The notes under the pieces were generated by a model. The model was not told where the DNA came from. It did no database searches and worked only from the letters and a program-made list of their open reading frames with translations. From positions 2,108,001 to 2,172,000 of the forward strand of contig NZ_LT629750.1 in the NCBI RefSeq assembly GCF_900105125.1: a stretch of DNA of 64,000 nt, written 5' to 3'. The translations under genes were made by a program, and so were the position numbers. This document shows, piece by piece, positions 1 through 6,856 of the stretch (within the stretch, counting starts at the first letter, position 1; each line of letters starts with the position of its first letter). The DNA comes from Bradyrhizobium canariense (lineage in GTDB: Bacteria; Pseudomonadota; Alphaproteobacteria; Rhizobiales; Xanthobacteraceae).

Positions 1-171
1 GGGCGGCCAGCGGCAAATGGAGGCATGGCAACGCATTGGTACCTATGCGGCCGGGCCTGAACTGAGTTCCGCCGGCATCAAAGACGACAAGGAGCTTCTC
101 GCCCGCACTGACACGATCGGCGGCGGCGAGCGCGATGAGCGATTGGGTGACATCGTTTGGATTGCAGCCGG

Positions 172-940
172 ACAGGCGATTGCCGCGACGCGACTGGCAG
201 TCGTAGTCCCGCTTCGGGGTGCGCGGGCGAGAATCTCGATCTGTCGGTCATTGAGCCCAAAGCGTCGGTAGATCTTCATGATCTGTGGTTCGATGGCGCG
301 GTCGTTGGGCAACAGGATCCAGGGCGGACAGCTCTCGATGATGGCCGGCGCAATCGCGGAGCCGTCGATATCCGCGAGCGATTGCGTGGCGAAAATAATG
401 GACGCGTTCTTCTTGCGCGGTGTTTTCAGCCACTCGCGCAACCGTCCGGCAAAATCGGCGTCTTCGAGCGCAAGCCACCCCTCGTCGATAACGAGCAGGG
501 TCGGCCGCCCGTCAAAGCGCGCCTCGATCCGATGAAACAGATAGGCCAGCGCAGCCGGCGCGACGGTGGTCCCATTCAAGCCATCGGTCTCAAAAACCTG
601 AGCCGGCGACTCGCCCAAGCGTTCGCTTTCGGCGTCGAGCAGCCGATCATAGGGACCGCCGCGGCAATAGGGCTGCAGCCCCGCTTTAGCACATTGGACT
701 GAAGCAGAACGGAAAGGCCGGTGGAGAGTGCGTTCCTGAACCGGAGCGGACGCGAGCGAGCCGAGAGCGGACCAGACGTGCTCCTTGGCCTCCGGTGTCA
801 CCTCGATTCTCTCGCGGGTCAAAATCGAGCCGATCCAGTCGGCCGCCCAGCCGCGTTCCGCGGCATCATCGATTCTGGCGAGCGGCTGGAGGGAAACGAA
901 CTCGGAAGATTCCCCAGCAAGCGCTCTCCGGGGTACATCC
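172..940 (-). pseudogene. trbE: trbE conjugal-transfer ATPase remnant, frameshifted
   Basis: TrbE is the VirB4-like ATPase of IncP-type mating-pair formation. The minus strand carries the C-terminal half of its sequence: a stretch ending QPLARIDDAAERGWAADW, then TPEAKEHVWSALGSLASAP, then the Walker B strand TLLVIDEGWLAL, IIFATQSLADIDGSAIAPA and the FGLNDRQIEILARA end. The reading frame is broken. Near 690-715 the expected GLSVLLQSN segment lies in another frame and the original frame then resumes. Near 218 a missing base moves the KRDYDCQSRRGNRL segment out of frame. The Walker A half is absent. No other trb gene lies in the window, so this is a decayed piece of a conjugative element. What follows beyond the RRGNRL segment toward position 1 is not recognised. 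Confidence 0.8.
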
Positions 941-1011
941 GCAGAGTGGCAACGAGGCTCGGCGTTTCCGTGAGGCCCGCGAAGCCCAAATGATGGGGGA
1001 TTTTTCCTGCG

Positions 1012-1230
1012 TCACTTCCGAGCGTGGGCATATCTCGGGTTGATGCCGCAGGTGGAATTAGTCCCTGACGCAGTCGCCATACACTGCCGCCGCGAGTGGA
1101 ACTGGCAGTTGCCGGGAAAACCCCATTGGCTTCCCTGCAGACAGTACTTTCCCGCAGCCGCCGGCTGAACGGTGGATACCAGGGCTACGAACGAAGCCAG
1201 GATCATGAAGACTTGAACAAAACGTCGCAT
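1012..1230 (-). CDS. small secreted Cys-containing protein, DUF3551 type
   Basis: A 72-residue protein with a cleavable signal peptide (hydrophobic core about residues 8-20, likely cleavage after AAA near 27) and a short mature part containing four Cys residues, with the pattern YCLQGSQWGFPGNCQF then QC and CGINPR. This matches the DUF3551 family of short exported proteins, which is abundant in Bradyrhizobium. The function is unknown. The pairs of cysteines suggest disulfides in the periplasm. The start is supported by a GAGGAGG-like ribosome site directly upstream. It stands alone between the trbE remnant and another small secreted protein on the same strand. Confidence 0.75.
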   Translation of the reverse strand: MRRFVQVFMILASFVALVSTVQPAAAGKYCLQGSQWGFPGNCQFHSRRQCMATASGTNSTCGINPRYAHARK

Positions 1231-1312
1231 TTATTAGCCTCCTCTTCGAATAGCTTTGCGGCCAACTGATACCCGTGGTTTGCGGATCTCGCCGCCGCGA
1301 CAGCGTTGAAAA

Positions 1313-1534
1313 TCACCTACAGCGCACGCGTCCCCAGCGATCTCTCCAACACCTGCGGCAATGTCGGCGCCCCCAGCGGTCTCGCCAACACCGACGCCAC
1401 GAAACATCCGTCACATCGCTAACATTGGCAGTGATACCCGCCGCCAGCGGGGGGACCGGTGCAGCTTGGGCAGATCCATGCACGGCCGCGAGAACCAAGC
1501 CTGCAACCGACATCGCAAGTGCTGTTCGCAACAT
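1313..1534 (-). CDS. small secreted protein with repeated CWRDRWGR unit
   Basis: A 73-residue protein. I start it at MLRTALAM because GGGAGAGAG lies just upstream; the frame stays open 23 codons further. Residues 1-24 form a signal peptide ending AQA. The mature part ends in two near-identical basic, Trp-rich units (RRCWRDRWGRRHCR and RRCWRDRWGRVRCR). The repeats carry paired Cys residues. The function is not known. The composition suggests an envelope or periplasmic protein that could bind metal or a polyanion, which is inference only. Confidence 0.65.
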   Translation of the reverse strand: MLRTALAMSVAGLVLAAVHGSAQAAPVPPLAAGITANVSDVTDVSWRRCWRDRWGRRHCRRCWRDRWGRVRCR

Positions 1535-1727
1535 GTCTCTCTCCCTATTTTGTGGCGTTATCCTTTGCCCTAGGCGACATGATTCTTGGCCATTGAGCAC
1601 CACCGGGGATGGGCGCGCGAATTCGATGATCCTATCGCATGAATGTTCTCATTTCCCCATCGGTAATTTACCCGAGCGGCACACCAGATTGACCTGATGC
1701 TCTCCCTCGCTGGGTTTTCTAAGACGC

Positions 1728-1979
1728 CTATCGTGGGTCGTCCCACAGATCACCTTTCGGCGGATGATCTATGGTGGGGCGATCGTCTTCATAAACTGTC
1801 CCACGTGGGACAGTTGAATTCCTGGCCCTGCGCACTGTCGGTTCACTGACCCCGACCTCGTCCGCGATCTCGTAGTTTGATCTTTTGTCGTTTGGGTGCG
1901 CCTTAAAGTGAGCCGTTGCCCGATCCGCCTTCAGGACTACAGGCGCACCACATTGACACGCTGCGTCGACTCCGCACAC
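1728..1979 (-). CDS. small helix-turn-helix protein
   Basis: An 83-residue protein with an N-terminal CQCG Cys pair, then a helix-turn-helix-like stretch (NYEIADEVGVSEPTVRRARN, about residues 34-53), then an acidic, Pro-rich tail. The HTH resembles the replication- or plasmid-associated helices seen in short phage and ICE proteins. The Cys pair at the N-terminus looks like the end of a zinc finger whose first part may be missing, so the gene may be 5'-truncated. It lies just downstream, on the same strand, of a terminator hairpin. Function unknown; a DNA-binding role is inferred. Confidence 0.5.
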   Translation of the reverse strand: MCGVDAACQCGAPVVLKADRATAHFKAHPNDKRSNYEIADEVGVSEPTVRRARNSTVPRGTVYEDDRPTIDHPPKGDLWDDPR

Positions 1980-1993
1980 CGAACAGGCAACAA

Positions 1994-2019
1994 AAAGCCC
2001 GCCTGAAAGGGCGGGTTTT
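1994..2019 (-). terminator. rho-independent terminator hairpin
   Basis: A GC-rich stem (CCCGCC with GGCGGG, extended by A-T pairs and one G-U) around a six-base loop. On the minus strand it is followed by five T residues, the classic form. It would end transcription coming from the minus-strand reading frame that stops at 2042. The plus-strand side has four T residues, so weak bidirectional function is possible. Confidence 0.75.
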
Positions 2020-2041
2020 CAGCTTTGACGAGAAGGGCGCT

Positions 2042-2188
2042 TTAAGCTGCCTCTTTCATACCCTCGGCTGATTTTGCGGCCTGAAAGGCCGGATCATTTG
2101 AGCTGAAGATCGAGGTGCGTTTAAACGCTTCGATGCCAATCGCGTTAATCGCTGAGGCGAAAGTACCACTGATCAGGAAGACCCAGCC
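2042..2188 (-). pseudogene. 3' end of a lost minus-strand gene
   Basis: An open frame of 48 codons with no usable start begins right after a TAG and ends 22 bases before the terminator hairpin. It reads as a short hydrophobic piece (GWVFLISGTFASAINAIG) followed by a hydrophilic C-terminus that ends AEGMKEAA. A coherent C-terminus, the stop and a perfect terminator together suggest the surviving 3' end of a real gene whose body was removed at about position 2190. The family is not recognised. Confidence 0.4.
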
Positions 2189-2498
2189 CTACAGGCCGGC
2201 GAGTTTGGGCGGCGACTCCAACACCAGTATCGCCAAGAAAGCTCGCACGAAAGCCGAGGCGGATTTTGCCACTTGGCTCATGATGGCCAAGCTTGGTGGT
2301 TTCGATGACCTTCCGTCAAACGCACAGAGCGTTCTGACTAACTATCGAACCCGACTCGAGACGATGAGCGAGGCCGAGTCCACGGCCGTGGCCGTTCGCG
2401 AGGTCTATAGCGCTTATTACAGCGAGATGGGAGGCGTGGGCGCGGCGCCGGAGCCAAAGGCTCGCACACCAACGAGAGAAGGCGAGGATGATGAGTAA
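2115..2498 (+). CDS. hypothetical acidic helical protein, 5' end uncertain
   Basis: A frame of 127 codons. From about residue 36 on it looks coherent: charged, helix-rich, with KKARTKAEADFATWLMMAK and a Glu/Asp-rich tail (TREGEDDE). The first 25 or so residues overlap, on the opposite strand, the remnant that ends at 2042. A deletion junction near 2190 may therefore have fused a foreign start (GTG) to the 3' part of this gene. I see no recognised domain. A competing minus-strand frame (2316-2546) has a hydrophobic start but weaker overall composition. Confidence 0.4.
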   Translation: MRLNASMPIALIAEAKVPLIRKTQPYRPASLGGDSNTSIAKKARTKAEADFATWLMMAKLGGFDDLPSNAQSVLTNYRTRLETMSEAESTAVAVREVYSAYYSEMGGVGAAPEPKARTPTREGEDDE

Positions 2499-2675
2499 GC
2501 CGAGAGCGGCCGAGGTGCCCAGAAGTTCGATCGCGTGAGCGCCCATGATCCTACTTTCAGGAGGGAAGAAAATCCACCGGCCACGGCAACGCGCTGCAAA
2601 TCGCGTCTGCAGGCGTGGCCAGGTAGAACGACAGATCGTGATTAGCGTTCGGCCATTCAGCGTTGCGCTTTCACC

Positions 2676-2771
2676 TTACCCAGACACGCGCCAGAGTGCG
2701 AACAGAACCGACATCAAGATCACGATCACCCCCGTGGCCAAGACCAACCGGTCTGCAAACAATCGGCGCAT
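2676..2771 (-). CDS. 31-residue single-span membrane protein after the flavocytochrome
   Basis: A very short gene whose product is one membrane helix (about residues 9-27, VLATGVIVILMSVLFALW) with a basic N-terminus. The ATG is preceded at good spacing by AGGGAGG, a strong ribosome site. It begins 12 bases after the stop of the ferric-reductase-like gene on the same strand, so the two are probably one transcript. Small single-span subunits often accompany membrane oxidoreductases, and by position it may be an accessory subunit of that protein. No homology is claimed. Confidence 0.6.
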   Translation of the reverse strand: MRRLFADRLVLATGVIVILMSVLFALWRVSG

Positions 2772-2782
2772 CGGGAACCTCC

Positions 2783-4105
2783 CTACACAAAGCTGTAGCG
2801 TTCAGAATGATACTTCGACATCGGCACGTTCATCTCGCCGAGCGCCTTTTCGATCGCATCCATCATGACGTTTGGCCCACAGATAAAATATTCATGATCG
2901 GCATACGGCGGCATCAGATAACGCTTGAGTATTTCCGCATTGATAAAGCCAGTCTCGCCGGTCCAACCGGTTGGCGGCTTTGAGAGCACATAGACGACTG
3001 TCAAGTTAAGCCGCGCTTTCAGCTCTTCGAGCTCTTCCCGAAAAGTAATCGATTCCCAGTCCTGAACACCGTAAAGTAGAACGATGGGACGCTTGTCCTC
3101 TTGGTCGGCAAGCGTGCGTATCATACTCATCATTGGTGTTACGCCGATGCCGCCAGCAATCAGCACGTGCATGTCCGTCGGGTTGCCGATTGTGAATGCG
3201 CCGTAGGGTCCGTCGAGATACACGCGCTGACCGGCCGGGACCTTGTGTACGTTACTCGTAAAATCTCCCAGGTTTCTGATCGTCATTTCGACGCGCCTAT
3301 CCGTCGCCGCCGCGCTAGAAGAGAACGAAAACGGATGCGCAGTAATCGCGAACGGGCTCTCCCACAGCGTCAGCCACCCGAATTGGCCCGGACTGAACCT
3401 AAAGCCACGGTGCTTGTCCGGCTGCATCACCAATGTAAAAGTGTCACCGCGTTCCTTGCGTACTTCCGCAACACGGTACGGCTGGCGCAGCATAAATAGC
3501 GGCTTGACGATACGCACGTAGAAAAGCAACCCGATCCAAAAAGCCGTCAAGCCGATCCACAATGACCGTTTCCAGGGATCAACCAGATAGAAGCTCGACC
3601 CCACCATGTGCACGACGCCGGCTGTGATGGCGACGACCGCGAGCACGACATGGATAAGATGCCAGGTCTCGTACTTGATCTTCAACGTCACGCGCCAAAG
3701 GGCCGTCACCACCAGCACGATCACCGCGGCAATCGATACAAGAGCGAAGTGAGCCGTCAACGGCGCTTCAAGCATATTCGACGGCGCCAGCAATTGCGGC
3801 TGAACCGCGACCAGAATGATCGGATGCGCGACGACAAGGCCGACTGCTATGAGGGATATCTGACGGTGAAAATGGTAAATGACGTCTTCGCCCCACGGCG
3901 CGGTGACATAGCGGAACCGCGCGGTGAGACCGAACTGCAGACCCATCATCGCAAGGCCGGAATAGCCGAAAGCGACGGAGAGCTCTGTCCAAAAATCGCG
4001 CGACGGCGGATGCGAGCCCGCTAGAAGCGCGAACAAGGGAGCGAGAATGAACAGCAGGTAGACAAGGAGCCAGACGGCCCCGCGCAGACTATAGAGAAGG
4101 TGCAT
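2783..4105 (-). CDS. ferric-reductase-like transmembrane flavocytochrome
   Basis: A 440-residue membrane oxidoreductase of the ferric reductase/NADPH oxidase type. The N-terminal half has about six membrane spans with paired His suited to two b hemes (HFHR and AHP in one pair of helices, WHLIHV and VVHMVG in the next). The C-terminal half is an FAD/NAD(P) reductase: HPFSFSSS (FAD), GGIGVTPMMSMIR (nucleotide) and the FICGPNVMMD end. It would pass electrons from NAD(P)H through FAD and heme across the membrane to a metal or quinone-like acceptor. I start it at MHLLYSLRG, where AAGGGGATGG precedes the ATG; the frame is open 30 codons further. It is transcribed divergently from the oxidase genes. 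Confidence 0.85.
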   Translation of the reverse strand: MHLLYSLRGAVWLLVYLLFILAPLFALLAGSHPPSRDFWTELSVAFGYSGLAMMGLQFGLTARFRYVTAPWGEDVIYHFHRQISLIAVGLVVAHPIILVAVQPQLLAPSNMLEAPLTAHFALVSIAAVIVLVVTALWRVTLKIKYETWHLIHVVLAVVAITAGVVHMVGSSFYLVDPWKRSLWIGLTAFWIGLLFYVRIVKPLFMLRQPYRVAEVRKERGDTFTLVMQPDKHRGFRFSPGQFGWLTLWESPFAITAHPFSFSSSAAATDRRVEMTIRNLGDFTSNVHKVPAGQRVYLDGPYGAFTIGNPTDMHVLIAGGIGVTPMMSMIRTLADQEDKRPIVLLYGVQDWESITFREELEELKARLNLTVVYVLSKPPTGWTGETGFINAEILKRYLMPPYADHEYFICGPNVMMDAIEKALGEMNVPMSKYHSERYSFV

Positions 4106-4368
4106 GAATCCATCCCCTTCAACGCGACCGCAATCGCGCTCCGAGTCTACCACCACGGCCGACGAATACCCCCAGGACAACAGCCGATTTTTCAAGGATA
4201 ACTACTGATTTTCGGATCGAGTATTCGCCGTTAAAATACTAGTTTGAGCGCCTTGAACCACCTGAACCATCTGTCCGTTTTCTCGCATCGCGGATATCTG
4301 ATTCACTGACTGCTACTTTGCTTTTCTCTCTCGTTCCGATCTGTTAAGCTTTCGTCTTGAATGTGCGT

Positions 4369-4386
4369 CATTCGCTGTAGCGAATG
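4369..4386. promoter_or_regulatory. perfect palindrome in the divergent promoter region
   Basis: Two perfect 8-base arms (CATTCGCT and AGCGAATG) surround GT. The site lies between the flavocytochrome and ctaG, and its right edge contains an ATG that could be misread as the ctaG start. The next in-frame ATG at 4405 has GGGGTG in front of it. A palindrome of this size here is a good candidate binding site for a dimeric regulator; which one is unknown. Confidence 0.45.
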
Positions 4387-4404
4387 CTCATTCCCCGGGG
4401 TGTC

Positions 4405-5127
4405 ATGCCGGATTCCATGATCGCCTATTGTGGCCCCGCCGCTCTTCCAGACGACCTCTGGACGCGTTGGAATTTGGATCCGTTGCTAATTGCCATACTC
4501 GTTGCCCTGGCGATCGTGGTTGGTCGCGGTCGATCCGCCGATGCCCGAGCGGGTTTCGGGGCGATCGGGCTGATTCTGATCATCTTCGTGTCGCCGTTTT
4601 GCGCGATGTCGTCGGCGTTGTTTTCTGTCCGGGTACTGCACCATGTCTTGTTGATCGCCGCTGTAGCGCCGCTTCTGGCACTGGCTTTTCCGCAACGGCG
4701 AGCAGGGTCACTGCCAATCGTCGTACTCGTCGTGGCACACGCGGTCGTCCTTTGGCTCTGGCACACGCCAGGACTCTATACTTGGGGCCTCGCCAGCGTG
4801 CCGGCTTATTGGCTCATGCAGATTTCGCTCCTCGGAAGCGCCTGGCTGTTATGGCGATCGATCCTGGCGCCGTCGCAGTCCGGCCCTGCGATAATTGCGT
4901 TGGTTGCTACGATTGGGCAGATGGGCCTTCTCGGTGCGTTGCTCGTTTTCGCGCCTAGGCCGCTCTACCTCGTACATCTGGCGAGCGCAGCGAGCTGGGG
5001 ACTCGCTCCGCTTATAGACCAGCAACTCGCTGGCTTGCTGATGTGGGTGCCCGCGATGCTGCCTTACCTGGGTGTAGGAATCTGGATAGCGTGGTCCAGC
5101 CTTAGATCGAGCGAAGCGGCCCTGTGA
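4405..5127 (+). CDS. ctaG: CtaG-type (Caa3) cytochrome c oxidase assembly factor
   Basis: A 240-residue polytopic membrane protein with six or seven spans. It has the Caa3_CtaG family pattern: a conserved His motif (RVLHHVLLIAAVAPLLALAF), WLWHTPGLY in the middle and a C-terminal LAGLLMWVPAMLPYLG helix. Members of this family are linked to copper delivery or assembly of caa3-type oxidases. The start is placed at the ATG preceded by GGGGTG; an in-frame ATG 21 bases upstream lies inside a palindrome. The stop overlaps the GTG start of the next gene (GTGA), so translation is probably coupled. It heads the oxidase gene block. Confidence 0.85.
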   Translation: MPDSMIAYCGPAALPDDLWTRWNLDPLLIAILVALAIVVGRGRSADARAGFGAIGLILIIFVSPFCAMSSALFSVRVLHHVLLIAAVAPLLALAFPQRRAGSLPIVVLVVAHAVVLWLWHTPGLYTWGLASVPAYWLMQISLLGSAWLLWRSILAPSQSGPAIIALVATIGQMGLLGALLVFAPRPLYLVHLASAASWGLAPLIDQQLAGLLMWVPAMLPYLGVGIWIAWSSLRSSEAAL

Positions 5128-5636
5128 CAACCTTCCTAAAATTCGTGCACCTAGGTGCGATAGCGCTCTGGTCAGGCGGTCTGATTGCGCTGCCTTTTCT
5201 GTTTTGGCAACGGCGGACCCTTGAGGCAGGATTGGATCTCGACCGGTTGCACCGCGTCACGCGGCTGGTCTACGTCGAACTTGCCTCGCCCGCCGCATTT
5301 GTCGCTATCGGCAGCGGAACGGCGTTGATCTTCCTGCAGGCCACCTTCGCGGAATGGTTCTCGCTGAAGATGGTGCTGGTGGGAATCATGGCGATGCTGC
5401 ATGTCGTCGCCGGTCTGATCCTCATGCAGTTGTTCTTGCCCAAAGGAAAGTTCACCAAGCTTTCCTACGTGTCGCTGATGAGCGCTTACATTGTGTTGAT
5501 CGCCGCAATTCTCTGGATCGTATTGGCCAAGCCGCACATTGATTCCAACCAGATCGCCGCGCATCTGTTCGAGCCCGGGGGACTCGGGCGTTGGGTGCAT
5601 CAATCCTTCGGCGAAATCAGAATGCCCACGCCATGA
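5124..5636 (+). CDS. CopD-like four-helix membrane protein
   Basis: A 170-residue protein with four strong membrane helices and an N-terminal FVHLGAIALWSGGLIALPFL, in which the His of the first helix and the WSGG turn are typical of the CopD/HemJ-like family. It starts with GTG overlapping the stop of ctaG. In oxidase operons such proteins are thought to help handle copper or heme during assembly, and that role is inferred here from position. Its 3' end overlaps the convergent DUF2231 gene by 37 bases. Confidence 0.7.
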   Translation: MTTFLKFVHLGAIALWSGGLIALPFLFWQRRTLEAGLDLDRLHRVTRLVYVELASPAAFVAIGSGTALIFLQATFAEWFSLKMVLVGIMAMLHVVAGLILMQLFLPKGKFTKLSYVSLMSAYIVLIAAILWIVLAKPHIDSNQIAAHLFEPGGLGRWVHQSFGEIRMPTP

Positions 5637-6112
5637 TCAAACACGAGCTTGCCCCCGTGCCATCCGGCGAAGCCTACCAGCACCGACGCAAGGGCCGAGA
5701 GGGCAAGGCCGTGCGGCAAGATCGACTCGGTATCGATGAGACGCAGCCCCCAATTGGCCCCCGCGACCGCAACGAGCGTCATCGCCGCCACGGCATGGGA
5801 CCAGCTTGCTTCAAGAAGCCGGATACCGCGCACCAACAGCAATTCTCCGGTGCCAACGATACTTGCGGCCACGCCGCTCCAGAAGGCCATGCCGGTCGAC
5901 CAAAGTCCGACGCGCACCCAGAACGCATCTCCCGACCACCAATAGAATACGTCGACACCGAGCGTCGCGATCACGAATGCGATCGGGAAATGCACCATCA
6001 TGACGTGGATCGGGTGCCCTACCACGGCCACCGCCGAACCGACATCCAGGCGAAGCAAATCCAGCACAACCGCACTGTGAGGCTGGGTCGTAAGATCGTC
6101 TCGCTCAGCCAT
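5600..6112 (-). CDS. DUF2231-like membrane protein
   Basis: A 170-residue protein with about four membrane spans. The N-terminal PIHVMMVHFPIAF motif, with two His in the first helix, is diagnostic of DUF2231-like proteins, which resemble small b-type cytochromes; heme binding by these His is plausible but unproven. I start it at MAERDDL, where AAGGAAG precedes the ATG; the frame is open ten codons further. It sits on the opposite strand within the oxidase block and diverges from coxB across about 55 bases. Confidence 0.75.
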   Translation of the reverse strand: MAERDDLTTQPHSAVVLDLLRLDVGSAVAVVGHPIHVMMVHFPIAFVIATLGVDVFYWWSGDAFWVRVGLWSTGMAFWSGVAASIVGTGELLLVRGIRLLEASWSHAVAAMTLVAVAGANWGLRLIDTESILPHGLALSALASVLVGFAGWHGGKLVFDHGVGILISPKD

Positions 6113-6166
6113 CGTTCGCTTCCTTCGCGGCGGAAACAACATCGTTCAAGCACGTATCGTAGTCTA

Positions 6167-6856
6167 TTGCGTCTGTCTGTCCAACTTGGAATGCTCGCAA
6201 CGCTCCCCGCCTGCACAGGGCCGCTGTCGACGCTAGAACCCTCGGGCCCGGCTGGCGCTTCAATCGCCACGCTCTGGTGGGTGATGCTGACCGGCTCGAG
6301 CATTCTCTTCGTTCTGGTGATGACGCTGTTCTTGCTGGTGATCCAGCGTCCGGGCTGGGGCGCGGGTGTATCGCCCGGAGGTTGGTTGGTGCTCGGAGGC
6401 CTCGTTCTGCCGGCCGTCGTACTGCTACCGCTTATCGCTTACGCGTTGATCGCCGGGGAGAGCCTACTACCACTTCCTGGACAAGCGCCGCCACGGATCG
6501 AAGCCGTAGGACAGCAGTGGACCTGGACCTTCCGCTATCCCGATCATGGCGCAGTCGAAACCAGGAACGTCCTGCATATACCGGCAGGCACACCGATCGA
6601 TATCCTGGTCTCCAGCCAGGACGTTATCCACGCCTTCTGGATACCCCGTTTTGCCGGCAAGATCGATGCGGTGCCCGGGCATGTGAACCGCCTGCGCATT
6701 CAGGCCGATCAACCGGGCCGCTACGCCGGCCAGTGCAACGAATTTTGCGGCCTCGGTCACGCTGGGATGCGGTTCGATGTCATCGTCCACCGCCCGGAGG
6801 ATTTCTCCGTAGCTCTTGCGCGGGCTGCCGCATCAGAAGGGCCGGAGAAAAAATGA
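6167..6856 (+). CDS. coxB: cytochrome c oxidase subunit II
   Basis: Subunit II brings electrons from cytochrome c into the oxidase through the binuclear copper centre CuA. The protein has a lipobox (LPAC), two membrane helices (LWWVMLTGSSILFVLVMTLF and a second hydrophobic span), the aromatic GQQWTWTF strand, and a complete CuA site: the first His in QDVIHAFWIP and then CNEFCGLGHAGM. The start is uncertain: the only nearby ATG leaves too short a signal peptide, so I use a TTG giving a 16-residue lipoprotein signal. The stop overlaps the ATG of the next gene (ATGA). Confidence 0.85.
   Translation: MRLSVQLGMLATLPACTGPLSTLEPSGPAGASIATLWWVMLTGSSILFVLVMTLFLLVIQRPGWGAGVSPGGWLVLGGLVLPAVVLLPLIAYALIAGESLLPLPGQAPPRIEAVGQQWTWTFRYPDHGAVETRNVLHIPAGTPIDILVSSQDVIHAFWIPRFAGKIDAVPGHVNRLRIQADQPGRYAGQCNEFCGLGHAGMRFDVIVHRPEDFSVALARAAASEGPEKK

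Noticed and set aside
6277..6852. A 1,038-codon frame that would extend the oxidase subunit I gene upstream
   Set aside because: The extension lies over coxB in another frame. The real ATG at 6853 overlaps the coxB stop and begins a normal subunit I N-terminus.
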